Part shown: positions 17,498-23,974 of the stretch, piece after piece
How positions within the stretch are numbered: the stretch's first letter is position 1
How the letters are laid out: every line of letters starts with the position of its first letter
Origin: Desulforhopalus singaporensis
GTDB lineage: Bacteria > Desulfobacterota > Desulfobulbia > Desulfobulbales > Desulfocapsaceae
Direction of reading: 5' to 3'
DNA: 64,000 nt
Assembly: GCF_900104445.1 (NCBI RefSeq)
Contig: NZ_FNJI01000009.1
Location: 1-64,000, forward strand
The notes under the pieces: generated by a model
The model's database searches: none
What the model was told of the DNA's origin: nothing
Seen by the model: the letters and a program-made list of their open reading frames with translations, nothing else
Program-made: the position numbers and the translations under genes

Positions 17498-17824
17498 TCA
17501 GATCAGGGCTCCGCTGCCAAAAGAGAACATGGCGCCAATTATGCTTTGCGCAAAAGCAAGGGTAGAAATGATCATCACGATCACGCAGAGTCCCTTGGCA
17601 AAGCCGTCAAGCTCTTCCTTGCGAAACCACAGAATGAAAGCAGCCGTGACAAACATGATGATGGCTACTGCCTTGGCCCAGGGACCGGTGAGTGTGTTCA
17701 TCACTTTTTCCATGGGACCCTCAAACTCGGTTATTGTGTCGGCAAGAGCCAGGTCCGGACCGCAGAGGGCTAGGGTGAGAGCTGCAATTGCCATTGATAA
17801 AGATATGATGCTTCTGAATTTCAT
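17498..17824 (-). CDS. trbC: Conjugative pilin precursor TrbC (VirB2)
   Basis: 108 residues. The signal peptide ends near LALADTI, then two membrane helices (AVAIIMFVTAAFILWF and LCVIVMIISTLAFAQSIIGAMF) are joined by a short basic loop (RKEELDGFAKG), the pattern of VirB2 pilins. In RP4 the product is cyclised by TraF, which is encoded downstream at 3499. Confidence 0.92.
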   Translation of the reverse strand: MKFRSIISLSMAIAALTLALCGPDLALADTITEFEGPMEKVMNTLTGPWAKAVAIIMFVTAAFILWFRKEELDGFAKGLCVIVMIISTLAFAQSIIGAMFSFGSGALI

Positions 17825-17829
17825 ATGCG

Positions 17830-18099
17830 TTACCTCGATATGATCAGGGTTAAAAATATGCCCGCCGCAATACCTGCGAGGGCGGCTATTGTTGCCAGAT
17901 ACCGGGAATTTTTTATTTCCCGTTTCCGGAGTTCTTGTTCAAATCGTTCGCGTTGTTCTTCTTCCATCCGCTCAAGGAGCCTTTTGCTTTCATCAAGAAA
18001 GAGCTGGCAGATCGTCGCCACAAGCATCACCGGATCGTCGTCGGTAATCGCGACCTGGTGCTTTTTAGCTATCTCTTCTTTCAGTTTGTTAAAGCGCAT
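17830..18099 (-). CDS. traM: TraM-like conjugal transfer protein
   Basis: 89 residues from the ATG at 18099. The N-terminus (EEIAKKHQVAITDDDPVML) resembles RP4 TraM. A long charged helix follows, then one C-terminal membrane segment (YLATIAALAGIAAGIFLTLI). Its 5' end overlaps the upstream winged-helix gene by 11 bases. In RP4, traM follows traK and traL; here two winged-helix genes are inserted between traL and traM. Its exact role in transfer is not known to me. Confidence 0.72.
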   Translation of the reverse strand: MRFNKLKEEIAKKHQVAITDDDPVMLVATICQLFLDESKRLLERMEEEQRERFEQELRKREIKNSRYLATIAALAGIAAGIFLTLIISR

Positions 18100-19003
18100 A
18101 GTTCGGCCAGTAGATAAACCTGAGCCATAAATCAAACGACATCAGTTTCCAGGCTGTATCGCCTGATTTTTTGATCGGTTTTAAAGACTCCAGAAAAAAA
18201 GAAGATTGGGATTCAAGCCAGTTGGCAAATGATCGGTCTTTCATTTCCTCTTCCTGCTGCAGCCTGGCCTCTTTCTCTTTTTCTTTCTGGAGCCGGACTT
18301 TTGCTTCACGTTTTGCAGCTTCTGCTGTTTGCACAGCCTCAAGGGCTTCGCTGTATCGCTCGTACCGCAGAAATCGCCACAATTGCGGGATGTATCCCCG
18401 CTGCCAGCTGTCGGTTCTTCTGAATACGCCAATGGTTTTGATAAGACTTTCCAGATCCGGGAGGCGGCCTTTGCGCAATAGCCTGAAAAAAGTCCTCCTG
18501 GCTTTGTGGAGGTTTTCACGGTTGGGGTAGTGTTCACACAAAAGTGCAAACTGGTCTTGCCCCCCGGAGGGGGGGAGGGGGGGAGTAACCTTGTTCTTTC
18601 CTTTATAGTTAGTGAACGTTTTTTGATACGCAGTTTCTGCGGATTTTATAGGTAAGGCAGTTCTTCGTTTTTTGGATAGCGCCAAAGAAAAAATAAGTTG
18701 TTTCAGTTTCTTAATGCTCTTCACAAAATACTTTGCGGTTTGTCCGGCTCCACGCCTTACAACGCTGATAAGCCCCAGTTTCTTCAACTTTGAAATATGG
18801 CTGCTCACCGTTCGGTTGCTGATCCCGAGCATAGATGCAAGAGTTGTCTGGCGCGCGAACGCGTATCCCTCTTTTTTGCTCAGCCAGTAAAGCAGCGAAA
18901 AAGTATGCTGGACGGATGATTTGAGTCCTGACGCTTTAACGTGTTGTCGGAATTTAGGGTCGTCGATGCTCAGAAATACATTGCTGTATCCAAAAGTTCC
19001 CAT
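18089..19003 (-). CDS. Winged-helix protein, replication-initiator-like
   Basis: 304 residues. Residues about 25-90 form a winged helix-turn-helix (QTTLASMLGISNRTVSSHIS then KLKKLGLISVVRR). After a basic and proline-rich linker, residues about 150-215 (HYPNRENLHKARRTFFRLLR…GYIPQLWRFLRYE) recall C-terminal regions of plasmid or phage replication initiators, though not closely enough to name a family. A charged helix and an amphipathic end follow. AGGAG lies 9 bases before the ATG. Its DNA-binding domain is a close paralogue of the 74-residue protein just upstream. A role as Rep protein or as regulator of the transfer operon is inference. Confidence 0.65.
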   Translation of the reverse strand: MGTFGYSNVFLSIDDPKFRQHVKASGLKSSVQHTFSLLYWLSKKEGYAFARQTTLASMLGISNRTVSSHISKLKKLGLISVVRRGAGQTAKYFVKSIKKLKQLIFSLALSKKRRTALPIKSAETAYQKTFTNYKGKNKVTPPLPPSGGQDQFALLCEHYPNRENLHKARRTFFRLLRKGRLPDLESLIKTIGVFRRTDSWQRGYIPQLWRFLRYERYSEALEAVQTAEAAKREAKVRLQKEKEKEARLQQEEEMKDRSFANWLESQSSFFLESLKPIKKSGDTAWKLMSFDLWLRFIYWPNYAL

Positions 19004-19057
19004 AAAAACAGTCTCCTAGGAAAACTCGTCTAATGGGCACAAAACACCTGTTAGCAC

Positions 19058-19170
19058 TTGACTCTATTTTTAAAATCAAGTACTTTGATACTACTAACTC
19101 TTGTAGTATCCGGCGCTTAGCGCCCTATGATTACGGGCTTTTTTCAGCTGCAACTGAAAAAAGCCCTTTT
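19058..19170 (+). ncRNA. Candidate antisense (countertranscript) RNA in the leader of the winged-helix gene
   Basis: A plus-strand promoter-like pair TTGACT (19058-19063) and TACTTT (19081-19086), spaced 17 bases, precedes about 80 bases that contain a GGCGC/GCGCC hairpin (19112-19124) and a strong hairpin GGGCTTTTTTCAG / CTGAAAAAAGCCC (19135-19147 / 19154-19166) followed by TTTT. The start would be near 19093. The transcript would be complementary to the leader of the minus-strand gene starting at 19003. Plasmid rep genes are often controlled in this way. The hairpins are seen; the RNA itself is inference. Confidence 0.4.
19087..19110. promoter_or_regulatory. 8-bp perfect dyad, possible operator
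   Basis: GATACTAC at 19087-19094 and GTAGTATC at 19103-19110, with an 8-base centre. It overlaps the start region of the candidate antisense RNA and lies upstream of the winged-helix gene at 19003. Another dyad, ACTTGA/TCAAGT, lies at 19057-19081. Either could be an operator for the winged-helix proteins encoded on both sides. Confidence 0.4.
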
Positions 19171-19173
19171 CAT

Positions 19174-19398
19174 TTACACTGTCTTATAAATTGCGGTCTT
19201 CCCCCTCCCTCGTCGTATGACTTTTAAAAGCCCAAGCTTTTTTAACTTGGTTATATGGTTGGCCACAGTCCTGCTGCTTACTCCCAATTCCTTGGCAAGT
19301 TGTGCCTGGGTCTGGGAATTGCTCGTGACCAGATGATCTAGGATTACCTGGCTTACTATTCCTATGTTCTTATCAAGGGAATTTTTATTCAGTAGCAT
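19174..19398 (-). CDS. Small winged-helix regulator
   Basis: 74 residues, nearly all one winged helix-turn-helix: QAQLAKELGVSSRTVANHI, then TKLKKLGLLKVIRRGRGKTA. It is strikingly similar to residues 50-95 of the next gene (18089-19003). The start overlaps the end of traL by 14 bases, so it is translationally coupled. A role as autoregulator of the traK-traL unit or of the downstream rep-like gene is likely but not shown. Confidence 0.75.
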   Translation of the reverse strand: MLLNKNSLDKNIGIVSQVILDHLVTSNSQTQAQLAKELGVSSRTVANHITKLKKLGLLKVIRRGRGKTAIYKTV

Positions 19399-20122
19399 CG
19401 TCTTTCTCCTTCACTATCTGCGCTTCATCGAGAAGCTGATATATCTTTTGCTGAACGATCTTGAGACGCTGGCGTGCCATAAGGTTAATTTCCGGTGTCT
19501 GGATCGCCTCGTCAAACGTCAGCTTGCGGCTCAGCATCGTTTCGATGTCGAAGCCGAAGGTGTCTTTCTTGTAGGTGGGCAGAGCGATACATTTACCGCC
19601 GCCTTGGACAACCTCTTGTCGTAGATTGTGATCGGTGAAGTAATCGCTGGAGCCGAAAAATGGATTTACCCAAACAACTAGTGGAGTGTTAAAACCACCC
19701 AGCAGTGATTGGAGACCTTTAAGGGTATCGCCCGCAGACTGGCCGCCGGTGATCACGGTATGGATAATAAGATCATGGCCGGATTCCTTGAGAAGGTCCG
19801 GGACCATGTTTTCGCTGATGTATGACGCCAGAGGAATAAAAGATGCTGCACCGTTATCGATCACTGCGCTGCTGTCTTCGGGTAACTGCAAAAGCTGTTC
19901 TATGAGGCTGTCAAAAAGCCTGCTGTTAATATTATCGTCTTCGAGAATATCCAGTTTATGGACTTGCAGTGATTTATAGGCGCTGAAGGTAGCGTTTACG
20001 GGATCGGTGTCAAAGCAGGCAACTTTCTCTTCCCGGTCTATCAGATATTGCGCCAGCAGCGAACTGACAAAGCTTTTGCCGACACCGCCCTTGCCCTGCA
20101 GGATCAGATGTATAGTCGCCAT
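19385..20122 (-). CDS. traL: TraL, ParA/MinD-type ATPase
   Basis: 245 residues. The N-terminus has the deviant Walker A of ParA/MinD proteins, GKGGVGKSFVSSLLAQYL (about 9-26), followed by VACFDTDPVNATF. Position after traK and size match RP4 TraL, a nucleotide-binding accessory transfer protein. The ATG overlaps the traK stop (TGATG). An in-frame GTG three bases earlier is possible. Confidence 0.85.
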   Translation of the reverse strand: MATIHLILQGKGGVGKSFVSSLLAQYLIDREEKVACFDTDPVNATFSAYKSLQVHKLDILEDDNINSRLFDSLIEQLLQLPEDSSAVIDNGAASFIPLASYISENMVPDLLKESGHDLIIHTVITGGQSAGDTLKGLQSLLGGFNTPLVVWVNPFFGSSDYFTDHNLRQEVVQGGGKCIALPTYKKDTFGFDIETMLSRKLTFDEAIQTPEINLMARQRLKIVQQKIYQLLDEAQIVKEKDDATE

Positions 20123-20457
20123 CACTTACCCTCCTTCTTCTTTTGGTTGAAATTGAAATCAACCGGTAGGGGGGTTGGGTCATGCTTAAAACTTCGAGAA
20201 GCAGTTGAAGTTTTTGTTGGTGTTTGAGCAGTTGTGGAGTTTTGTTTTTGTCTGTTGGCTTTGTGGAACGCAGCAAACGGAGAACTTTTTTTGTGGGTGT
20301 CGACAATGATTCGCCACGAGGTGTAGCTCATTGCGATCTTCTTTTTATCACGAAAATACCGGTAGACGGCTTTTTTGCTGTAGCCTTTTTCAAGAAGCTC
20401 TATAGCTTCTTCTTTGATGGCGAGGAACTGGCTCTTGCAGGATGGTTTGATTTCCAT
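20122..20457 (-). CDS. traK: TraK-like oriT-binding protein
   Basis: 111 residues from the ATG at 20457. The helical N-terminal half (FLAIKEEAIELLEKGYSKKA, then YRYFRDKKKIAMSYTSWR) resembles RP4 TraK, a DNA-binding protein that bends oriT. The C-terminal half is basic and low in complexity. GAAGGA lies just upstream. An in-frame ATG at 20496 is unlikely, since it starts only a few bases after a terminator T-run. First gene of the long minus-strand transfer operon. Confidence 0.78.
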   Translation of the reverse strand: MEIKPSCKSQFLAIKEEAIELLEKGYSKKAVYRYFRDKKKIAMSYTSWRIIVDTHKKSSPFAAFHKANRQKQNSTTAQTPTKTSTASRSFKHDPTPLPVDFNFNQKKKEGK

Positions 20458-20460
20458 AAT

Positions 20461-20491
20461 GTTTTCCTTCAGGTTTGTCCTACAGGAAAAC
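20461..20491 (-). promoter_or_regulatory. 31-bp nested palindrome over the traK ribosome site
   Basis: GTTTTCCT at 20461-20468 pairs with AGGAAAAC at 20484-20491, and inside it AGG pairs with CCT (20471-20473 / 20479-20481). In the minus-strand transcript this hairpin would hold the AAGGA ribosome site of traK, only 4 bases from its start codon. It could be an operator for the transfer operon or a translational switch. Confidence 0.5.
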
Positions 20492-20493
20492 AT

Positions 20494-20543
20494 CACAAAA
20501 AAAGGGTGTTATTTTCCTGGATACAAAGAAAAATAACACCCTT
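20494..20543 (-). terminator. Intrinsic terminator of tRNA-Glu
   Basis: A perfect 14-bp stem, 20502-20515 with 20530-20543 (AAGGGTGTTATTTT and complement), with a 14-base loop, is followed on the minus strand by a run of seven T (20501-20495). It starts 15 bases after the tRNA 3' end and lies between the tRNA and traK. Confidence 0.85.
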
Positions 20544-20557
20544 AAATCAGCACCTTA

Positions 20558-20632
20558 TGGTGACCCCAAGGGGAATCGAACCCCTGTTTTCGGCGTGAGA
20601 GGCCGACGTCCTGACCGCTAGACGATGGGGCC
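20558..20632 (-). tRNA. tRNA-Glu (anticodon CTC)
   Basis: 75 bases including an encoded CCA. The acceptor stem GGCCCCA pairs with TGGGGTC (one G-T pair). The anticodon arm TCGGC-CTCTCAC-GCCGA gives anticodon CTC, and the T arm GGGGTTCGATTCCCC is canonical. Its 3' end faces the conjugative element, a common integration site, but I found no second copy of the 3' end within 1-20550 by eye. Confidence 0.97.
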
Positions 20633-20642
20633 AGTGGGCACG

Positions 20643-20671
20643 TTTATACTTGACCTCCGGTGCCTTGTCAA
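20643..20671 (-). promoter_or_regulatory. Sigma-70 promoter of tRNA-Glu
   Basis: On the minus strand TTGACA (20671-20666) and TATAAA (20648-20643) are spaced exactly 17 bases, and the expected start is a few bases before the tRNA 5' end at 20632. One of the two best promoter matches in the window. Confidence 0.85.
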
Positions 20672-20724
20672 CAGAAAATAAAAGCCGGATCGGGATTTGC
20701 TGAAAAATGTGCGGCAGCAACGAG

Positions 20725-22251
20725 TCATAGTCTGTTCCTGGAGCGGTTGAAAAGGGTGGTGCCCCGTTTGAGATAGTTTTTTACCTCTTCGGTAAGAAAT
20801 TGCGGTGCGCAGCGCCAGCGCCAGTTTCCTTCGGCTATTCCCGGCCTGTTCATCCTGCAGTCGTTGCCAAATCCCAGAATATCCTGGAGCGGAAGGATGC
20901 AAAGTCCGGCAATAGATGATTGCGCAAGGTAGATCATGTCGTGGTGGATCGGTTTCTGGTCGTTGAGACCGCTGTTGACGAGATTTTTAATGAGGGTTCT
21001 CTGTTCATCGTTTACAGCGTCGCTTAAAAACCACCCCAGGGTGGTATCGTTGTCATGGGTTCCTGTATATACCACACAATTATCGGAGGTGAAGTTGTGC
21101 GGCAGAAAAGGGTTGTCCCGGTTGCCGTCAAAAGCAAACTGGAGAACTTTCATGCCGGGAAATTGCAGATCATCCCTGAGCCTGGTGACTTCCTCGGTGA
21201 CTATTCCCAGGTCTTCGGCGACTATATTGAGCTTGCCGGCGCGTTTTTCCATTTCTTTGAAAAAAAATGCACCCGGTCCCTTGACCCATTTGCCGTTGAT
21301 CGCGGTTTTTTCGTACTCCGGGATGGACCAGTAAGATTCAAACGCCCTGAAATGGTCTATGCGAACGAGGTCCATCTGCGAGAACGTGTGGCGCAGCCTT
21401 TTGCTCCACCATTCAAGGAGGCTTTCACGAATGTTTTTTTTCTTTGATGTCCAGTTGTAAAGAGGATTGCCCCACCGCTGGCCGGTTTTTGAAAAATAGT
21501 CGGGCGGGACCCCGGCAACTTCGGTTGGGATCTTCGAAGTTGCGTTTAACAGAAAAAGCACCTGGTTGGCCCAGACATCGGCGCTGTCGTAGCTGACATA
21601 AAAAGGGAGATCGCCGAAGAGGTGGATAGACAGGTCGGCGGCACGCTTCTTCAGGGCCTGCCACTGTTTGGCAAACAGATATTGCTCAAAAAGATAGTGA
21701 TTGAACCGTATTCTGTTACGATCGCGCAGGTTGTCAAGGGCGGTTCGGTCGCGGTTTCTTATCTCACCGGGCCACTGGCTCCAGCTGCTGCCGGCAAACT
21801 GCTCCTTGGCTACCATGTAGAGGGCGTAATCATCCAGCCACGGATTACTTTCGCGAAACGGTTGAAAATCGTCGGGTTCTGCGAGAGCAAGCCTTGTCGT
21901 CGCTTCTTCAAGCAGTTTGTCTTTGAAGGCTTTAACCGCCTGGAAATCCACGAGGTACGGAGAAAAAGAAGAGGGTGGTTGCAGACTGTCCCTGTCTATC
22001 AGCCCGCTTTCAAAAAGTAATTCCAATGAGATGAAAAGCGGATTTCCGGCGAAGGCGGAACAGCTCATGTAAGGGGAATGGTCAAAGACCGCATCAGTGG
22101 CCACGATTGGTAGAAATTGCCAGAAGGATTGTTCCGATTCCTTCAAAAAAGAGAGAAAATCGTAGCTGGAGTATCCGATATCGCCGATCCCATACGGTGA
22201 GGGGAGGCTTGATATATGGGCAAGAATACCGCTTGAACGTTTTGAAATCAT
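20725..22251 (-). CDS. malQ: 4-alpha-glucanotransferase (amylomaltase)
   Basis: 508 residues from the ATG at 22251. Family GH77: it transfers maltosyl or longer units between alpha-glucans. The N-terminus SSGILAHISSLPSPYGIGDIG is the family signature. VRIDHFRAFESYWSIP holds the nucleophile aspartate, NIVAEDLGIVTEEV the acid/base glutamate, and YTGTHDNDTTLGW the transition-state aspartate. Length is normal. It stands alone upstream of the element, with glgB about 35 kb away; both belong to glycogen metabolism. Confidence 0.95.
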   Translation of the reverse strand: MISKRSSGILAHISSLPSPYGIGDIGYSSYDFLSFLKESEQSFWQFLPIVATDAVFDHSPYMSCSAFAGNPLFISLELLFESGLIDRDSLQPPSSFSPYLVDFQAVKAFKDKLLEEATTRLALAEPDDFQPFRESNPWLDDYALYMVAKEQFAGSSWSQWPGEIRNRDRTALDNLRDRNRIRFNHYLFEQYLFAKQWQALKKRAADLSIHLFGDLPFYVSYDSADVWANQVLFLLNATSKIPTEVAGVPPDYFSKTGQRWGNPLYNWTSKKKNIRESLLEWWSKRLRHTFSQMDLVRIDHFRAFESYWSIPEYEKTAINGKWVKGPGAFFFKEMEKRAGKLNIVAEDLGIVTEEVTRLRDDLQFPGMKVLQFAFDGNRDNPFLPHNFTSDNCVVYTGTHDNDTTLGWFLSDAVNDEQRTLIKNLVNSGLNDQKPIHHDMIYLAQSSIAGLCILPLQDILGFGNDCRMNRPGIAEGNWRWRCAPQFLTEEVKNYLKRGTTLFNRSRNRL

Positions 22252-22302
22252 AGAATATTTAAATGGTCCTGGGGAAATGGCAAACAAATTGTTATGGTCG
22301 CC

Positions 22303-22330
22303 TTGAAAGTCAGCTTATTGTTGCTATATT
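22303..22330 (+). promoter_or_regulatory. Putative promoter upstream of the sigma factor gene
   Basis: TTGAAA (22303-22308) and TATATT (22325-22330) with 16-base spacing. It lies about 260 bases before the sigma factor start and just ahead of a strong terminator hairpin at 22447-22479. No other gene lies between. Confidence 0.45.
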
Positions 22331-22336
22331 ATAGTG

Positions 22337-22479
22337 GTTACAGTGCAGAGGACAAGGAAAAGGCCGAGAATGGTTGAACGAATCGATAAAAATTTGCAAT
22401 TTTGTTCGAAATGTTTTAATAGTACGAGCTTCTGCAATTACTACGTGCTTACGAGAACTTTCTCGTCAGCTTTTTTTTT
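22337..22479 (+). ncRNA. Candidate small RNA or attenuated leader of the sigma factor gene
   Basis: This interval, part of a 340-base gap without a gene, begins after a promoter-like pair and ends in a strong intrinsic terminator. It contains a possible inner hairpin (AAAATT/AATTTT flanked by CGAA/TTCG, about 22378-22406) and no reading frame of note. If transcribed, it would give an RNA of about 140 bases, ending before the sigma factor gene. It is either an independent small RNA or an attenuator; neither is proven, and I do not recognise an RNA family. Confidence 0.35.
22447..22479 (+). terminator. Intrinsic terminator or attenuator before the sigma factor gene
   Basis: Stem 22447-22456 with 22461-22470 (nine of ten pairs, loop ACTT), followed at once by nine T. 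It stands about 110 bases before the sigma factor start. Confidence 0.65.
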
Positions 22480-22591
22480 GTCAAAAATTTAATTTTATCC
22501 CTGTGTTTCTTCAAGCTATCTGTGGTGAGCAGGCCTGATGGGCTATTGCACAGCAGAGAGTCCGTAAAATTCAATATGGAGTAGGTGTCTG

Positions 22592-23920
22592 GTGCTGCCT
22601 GAACTGAAAGAAAATCTGTTAAAAGCTGGAAAGGAAGAAGGCTGTATTAGCTTTGACGATCTCAATGAACTGTTACCTGAAGAGATTAAGGACCCTAACG
22701 AGATTGAATCGATCTTTAATTTTTTGGGCGCCCACTCTATCGAGATCGTTACTGTTGAAAAAGACGGCGAAAAAAGAACGCTCTCTGGGGAGGTTTGGGA
22801 AAAAAACGATTCTTCGCAAGATGATATTTCTTCTGCAAAGGAATCCGCAGTGGGGGAAGACGAGACCCATGAAGCGGAAGAAACCACCACCACCTACCTC
22901 AGGGAAATGGGAAGGTTTGATCTGCTGACTCCGGAAGAGGAGGCAAAATACAGCAAGACCATCCGCCAGGGGTTTGAAGCTATAATCAGCGCGATTCGTG
23001 AAGACACTTCCGGCGTCAGGGAGATTGTACTGCTCAGGGAGCGGATAGATCTCTGGGAAAAAAGAGACCCGACCCTGAAGCCAAAGAAGCAGCAGCTCAA
23101 CTTCATGCGATACAATGTAATCAGCACCGCCAAGAAGTATCCTGACGTTCGTGAGCTTTTTGAGCTTCAGGCAAAACTTGAAGCGTACAGCCGCTCGATC
23201 GAAGTTGCCAAGGATACGATGATCAGGGCCAACCTCAGGCTGGTGGTGTCGATAGCCAAAAGATATATGCATCAGGGGTTGACCCTGGCTGATCTTATCC
23301 AGGAAGGCAACCTCGGGTTGATGCGGGCGGTTTTTCGTTTCGATTACACCAAGGGCAATAAATTCTCCACTTACGCGTCCTGGTGGATAAGACAGGCAAT
23401 TACCAGGGCTATACTCGACAAGACCAGGACAATCAGGCTCCCGGTACATTTCCTTGAGCTCAGGAGTCAGTTTTTTAAAGCTTTTTATGCTCTTTTTAAA
23501 GAGTTGGGAAGAGAGCCGACCCCGCTGGAAATTTCCAAGGCCACGGCTCTTCCGATGGATAAAATTCTCTCTATCCTGGAGGCATCCAGGGAACCCATAT
23601 CACTTGAGACTCCAGTCGGTGACGACGATTCCACCCTGGGGGATTTCCTTGAGAACCAGGAATCCCAATCACCCTACGATGCGGTGCAGACAAGGGAGTT
23701 GTCGGGGCGGGTAAATGATATTCTTGAAACGCTGAGTGAAAGAGAGGAAAAAATTATCCGGCTCAGATTTGGTATCGGTGAAAAAGCGGAATATACTCTT
23801 GAGGAAATAGGCAAGTTGTTCAATGTGTCAAGAGAACGGATCAGGCAGATAGAAAAAAAAGCATTGAATCGTCTGCGCCATTCTAGTCGAAGGGAAAAAC
23901 TGAAATTTTTTATTGATTAA
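22592..23920 (+). CDS. rpoD: RNA polymerase sigma-70 factor, RpoD type (short)
   Basis: 442 residues from a GTG at 22592 with GGAG upstream. Region 1.1 is present (CISFDDLNELLPEEIKDPNE), then region 1.2 (TTYLREMGRFDLLTPEEE). Region 2 is nearly canonical (RANLRLVVSIAKRYMHQGL … YASWWIRQAI), followed by region 3, and region 4 ends LEEIGKLFNVSRERIRQIE. The non-conserved region between 1.2 and 2 is only about 85 residues, so the protein is shorter than most proteobacterial RpoD proteins (about 600). With region 1.1 it looks like the primary factor, but a close RpoD paralogue is possible. No dnaG lies upstream. Confidence 0.82.
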   Translation: MLPELKENLLKAGKEEGCISFDDLNELLPEEIKDPNEIESIFNFLGAHSIEIVTVEKDGEKRTLSGEVWEKNDSSQDDISSAKESAVGEDETHEAEETTTTYLREMGRFDLLTPEEEAKYSKTIRQGFEAIISAIREDTSGVREIVLLRERIDLWEKRDPTLKPKKQQLNFMRYNVISTAKKYPDVRELFELQAKLEAYSRSIEVAKDTMIRANLRLVVSIAKRYMHQGLTLADLIQEGNLGLMRAVFRFDYTKGNKFSTYASWWIRQAITRAILDKTRTIRLPVHFLELRSQFFKAFYALFKELGREPTPLEISKATALPMDKILSILEASREPISLETPVGDDDSTLGDFLENQESQSPYDAVQTRELSGRVNDILETLSEREEKIIRLRFGIGEKAEYTLEEIGKLFNVSRERIRQIEKKALNRLRHSSRREKLKFFID

Positions 23921-23942
23921 AATTTGCGAGGATACGGGATAG

Positions 23943-23971
23943 GGCCGGGTTAACAACCCGGCCTTTTTTTT
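23943..23971 (+). terminator. Intrinsic terminator after the sigma factor gene
   Basis: Perfect 9-bp stem GGCCGGGTT / AACCCGGCC (23943-23951 / 23955-23963) with a 3-base loop and eight T. The next gene starts only 4 bases after the T-run. Confidence 0.92.
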
Positions 23972-23974
23972 ACT

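Noticed and set aside
19087-19166. Transcriptional riboswitch of a known class
   Set aside because: The stacked hairpins do not resemble a known metabolite riboswitch, and the neighbouring genes are transfer and DNA-binding genes.
20558-20632. tRNA-Glu as proven attachment site
   Set aside because: The 3' end faces the element, but I found no second copy within 1-20557, and the tRNA terminator is still in place; integration here is only a possibility.
22673-23449. 258-codon open frame opposite the sigma factor gene
   Set aside because: The sigma factor regions 1.1 to 4 are complete on the plus strand; the reverse frame has no recognisable motif.
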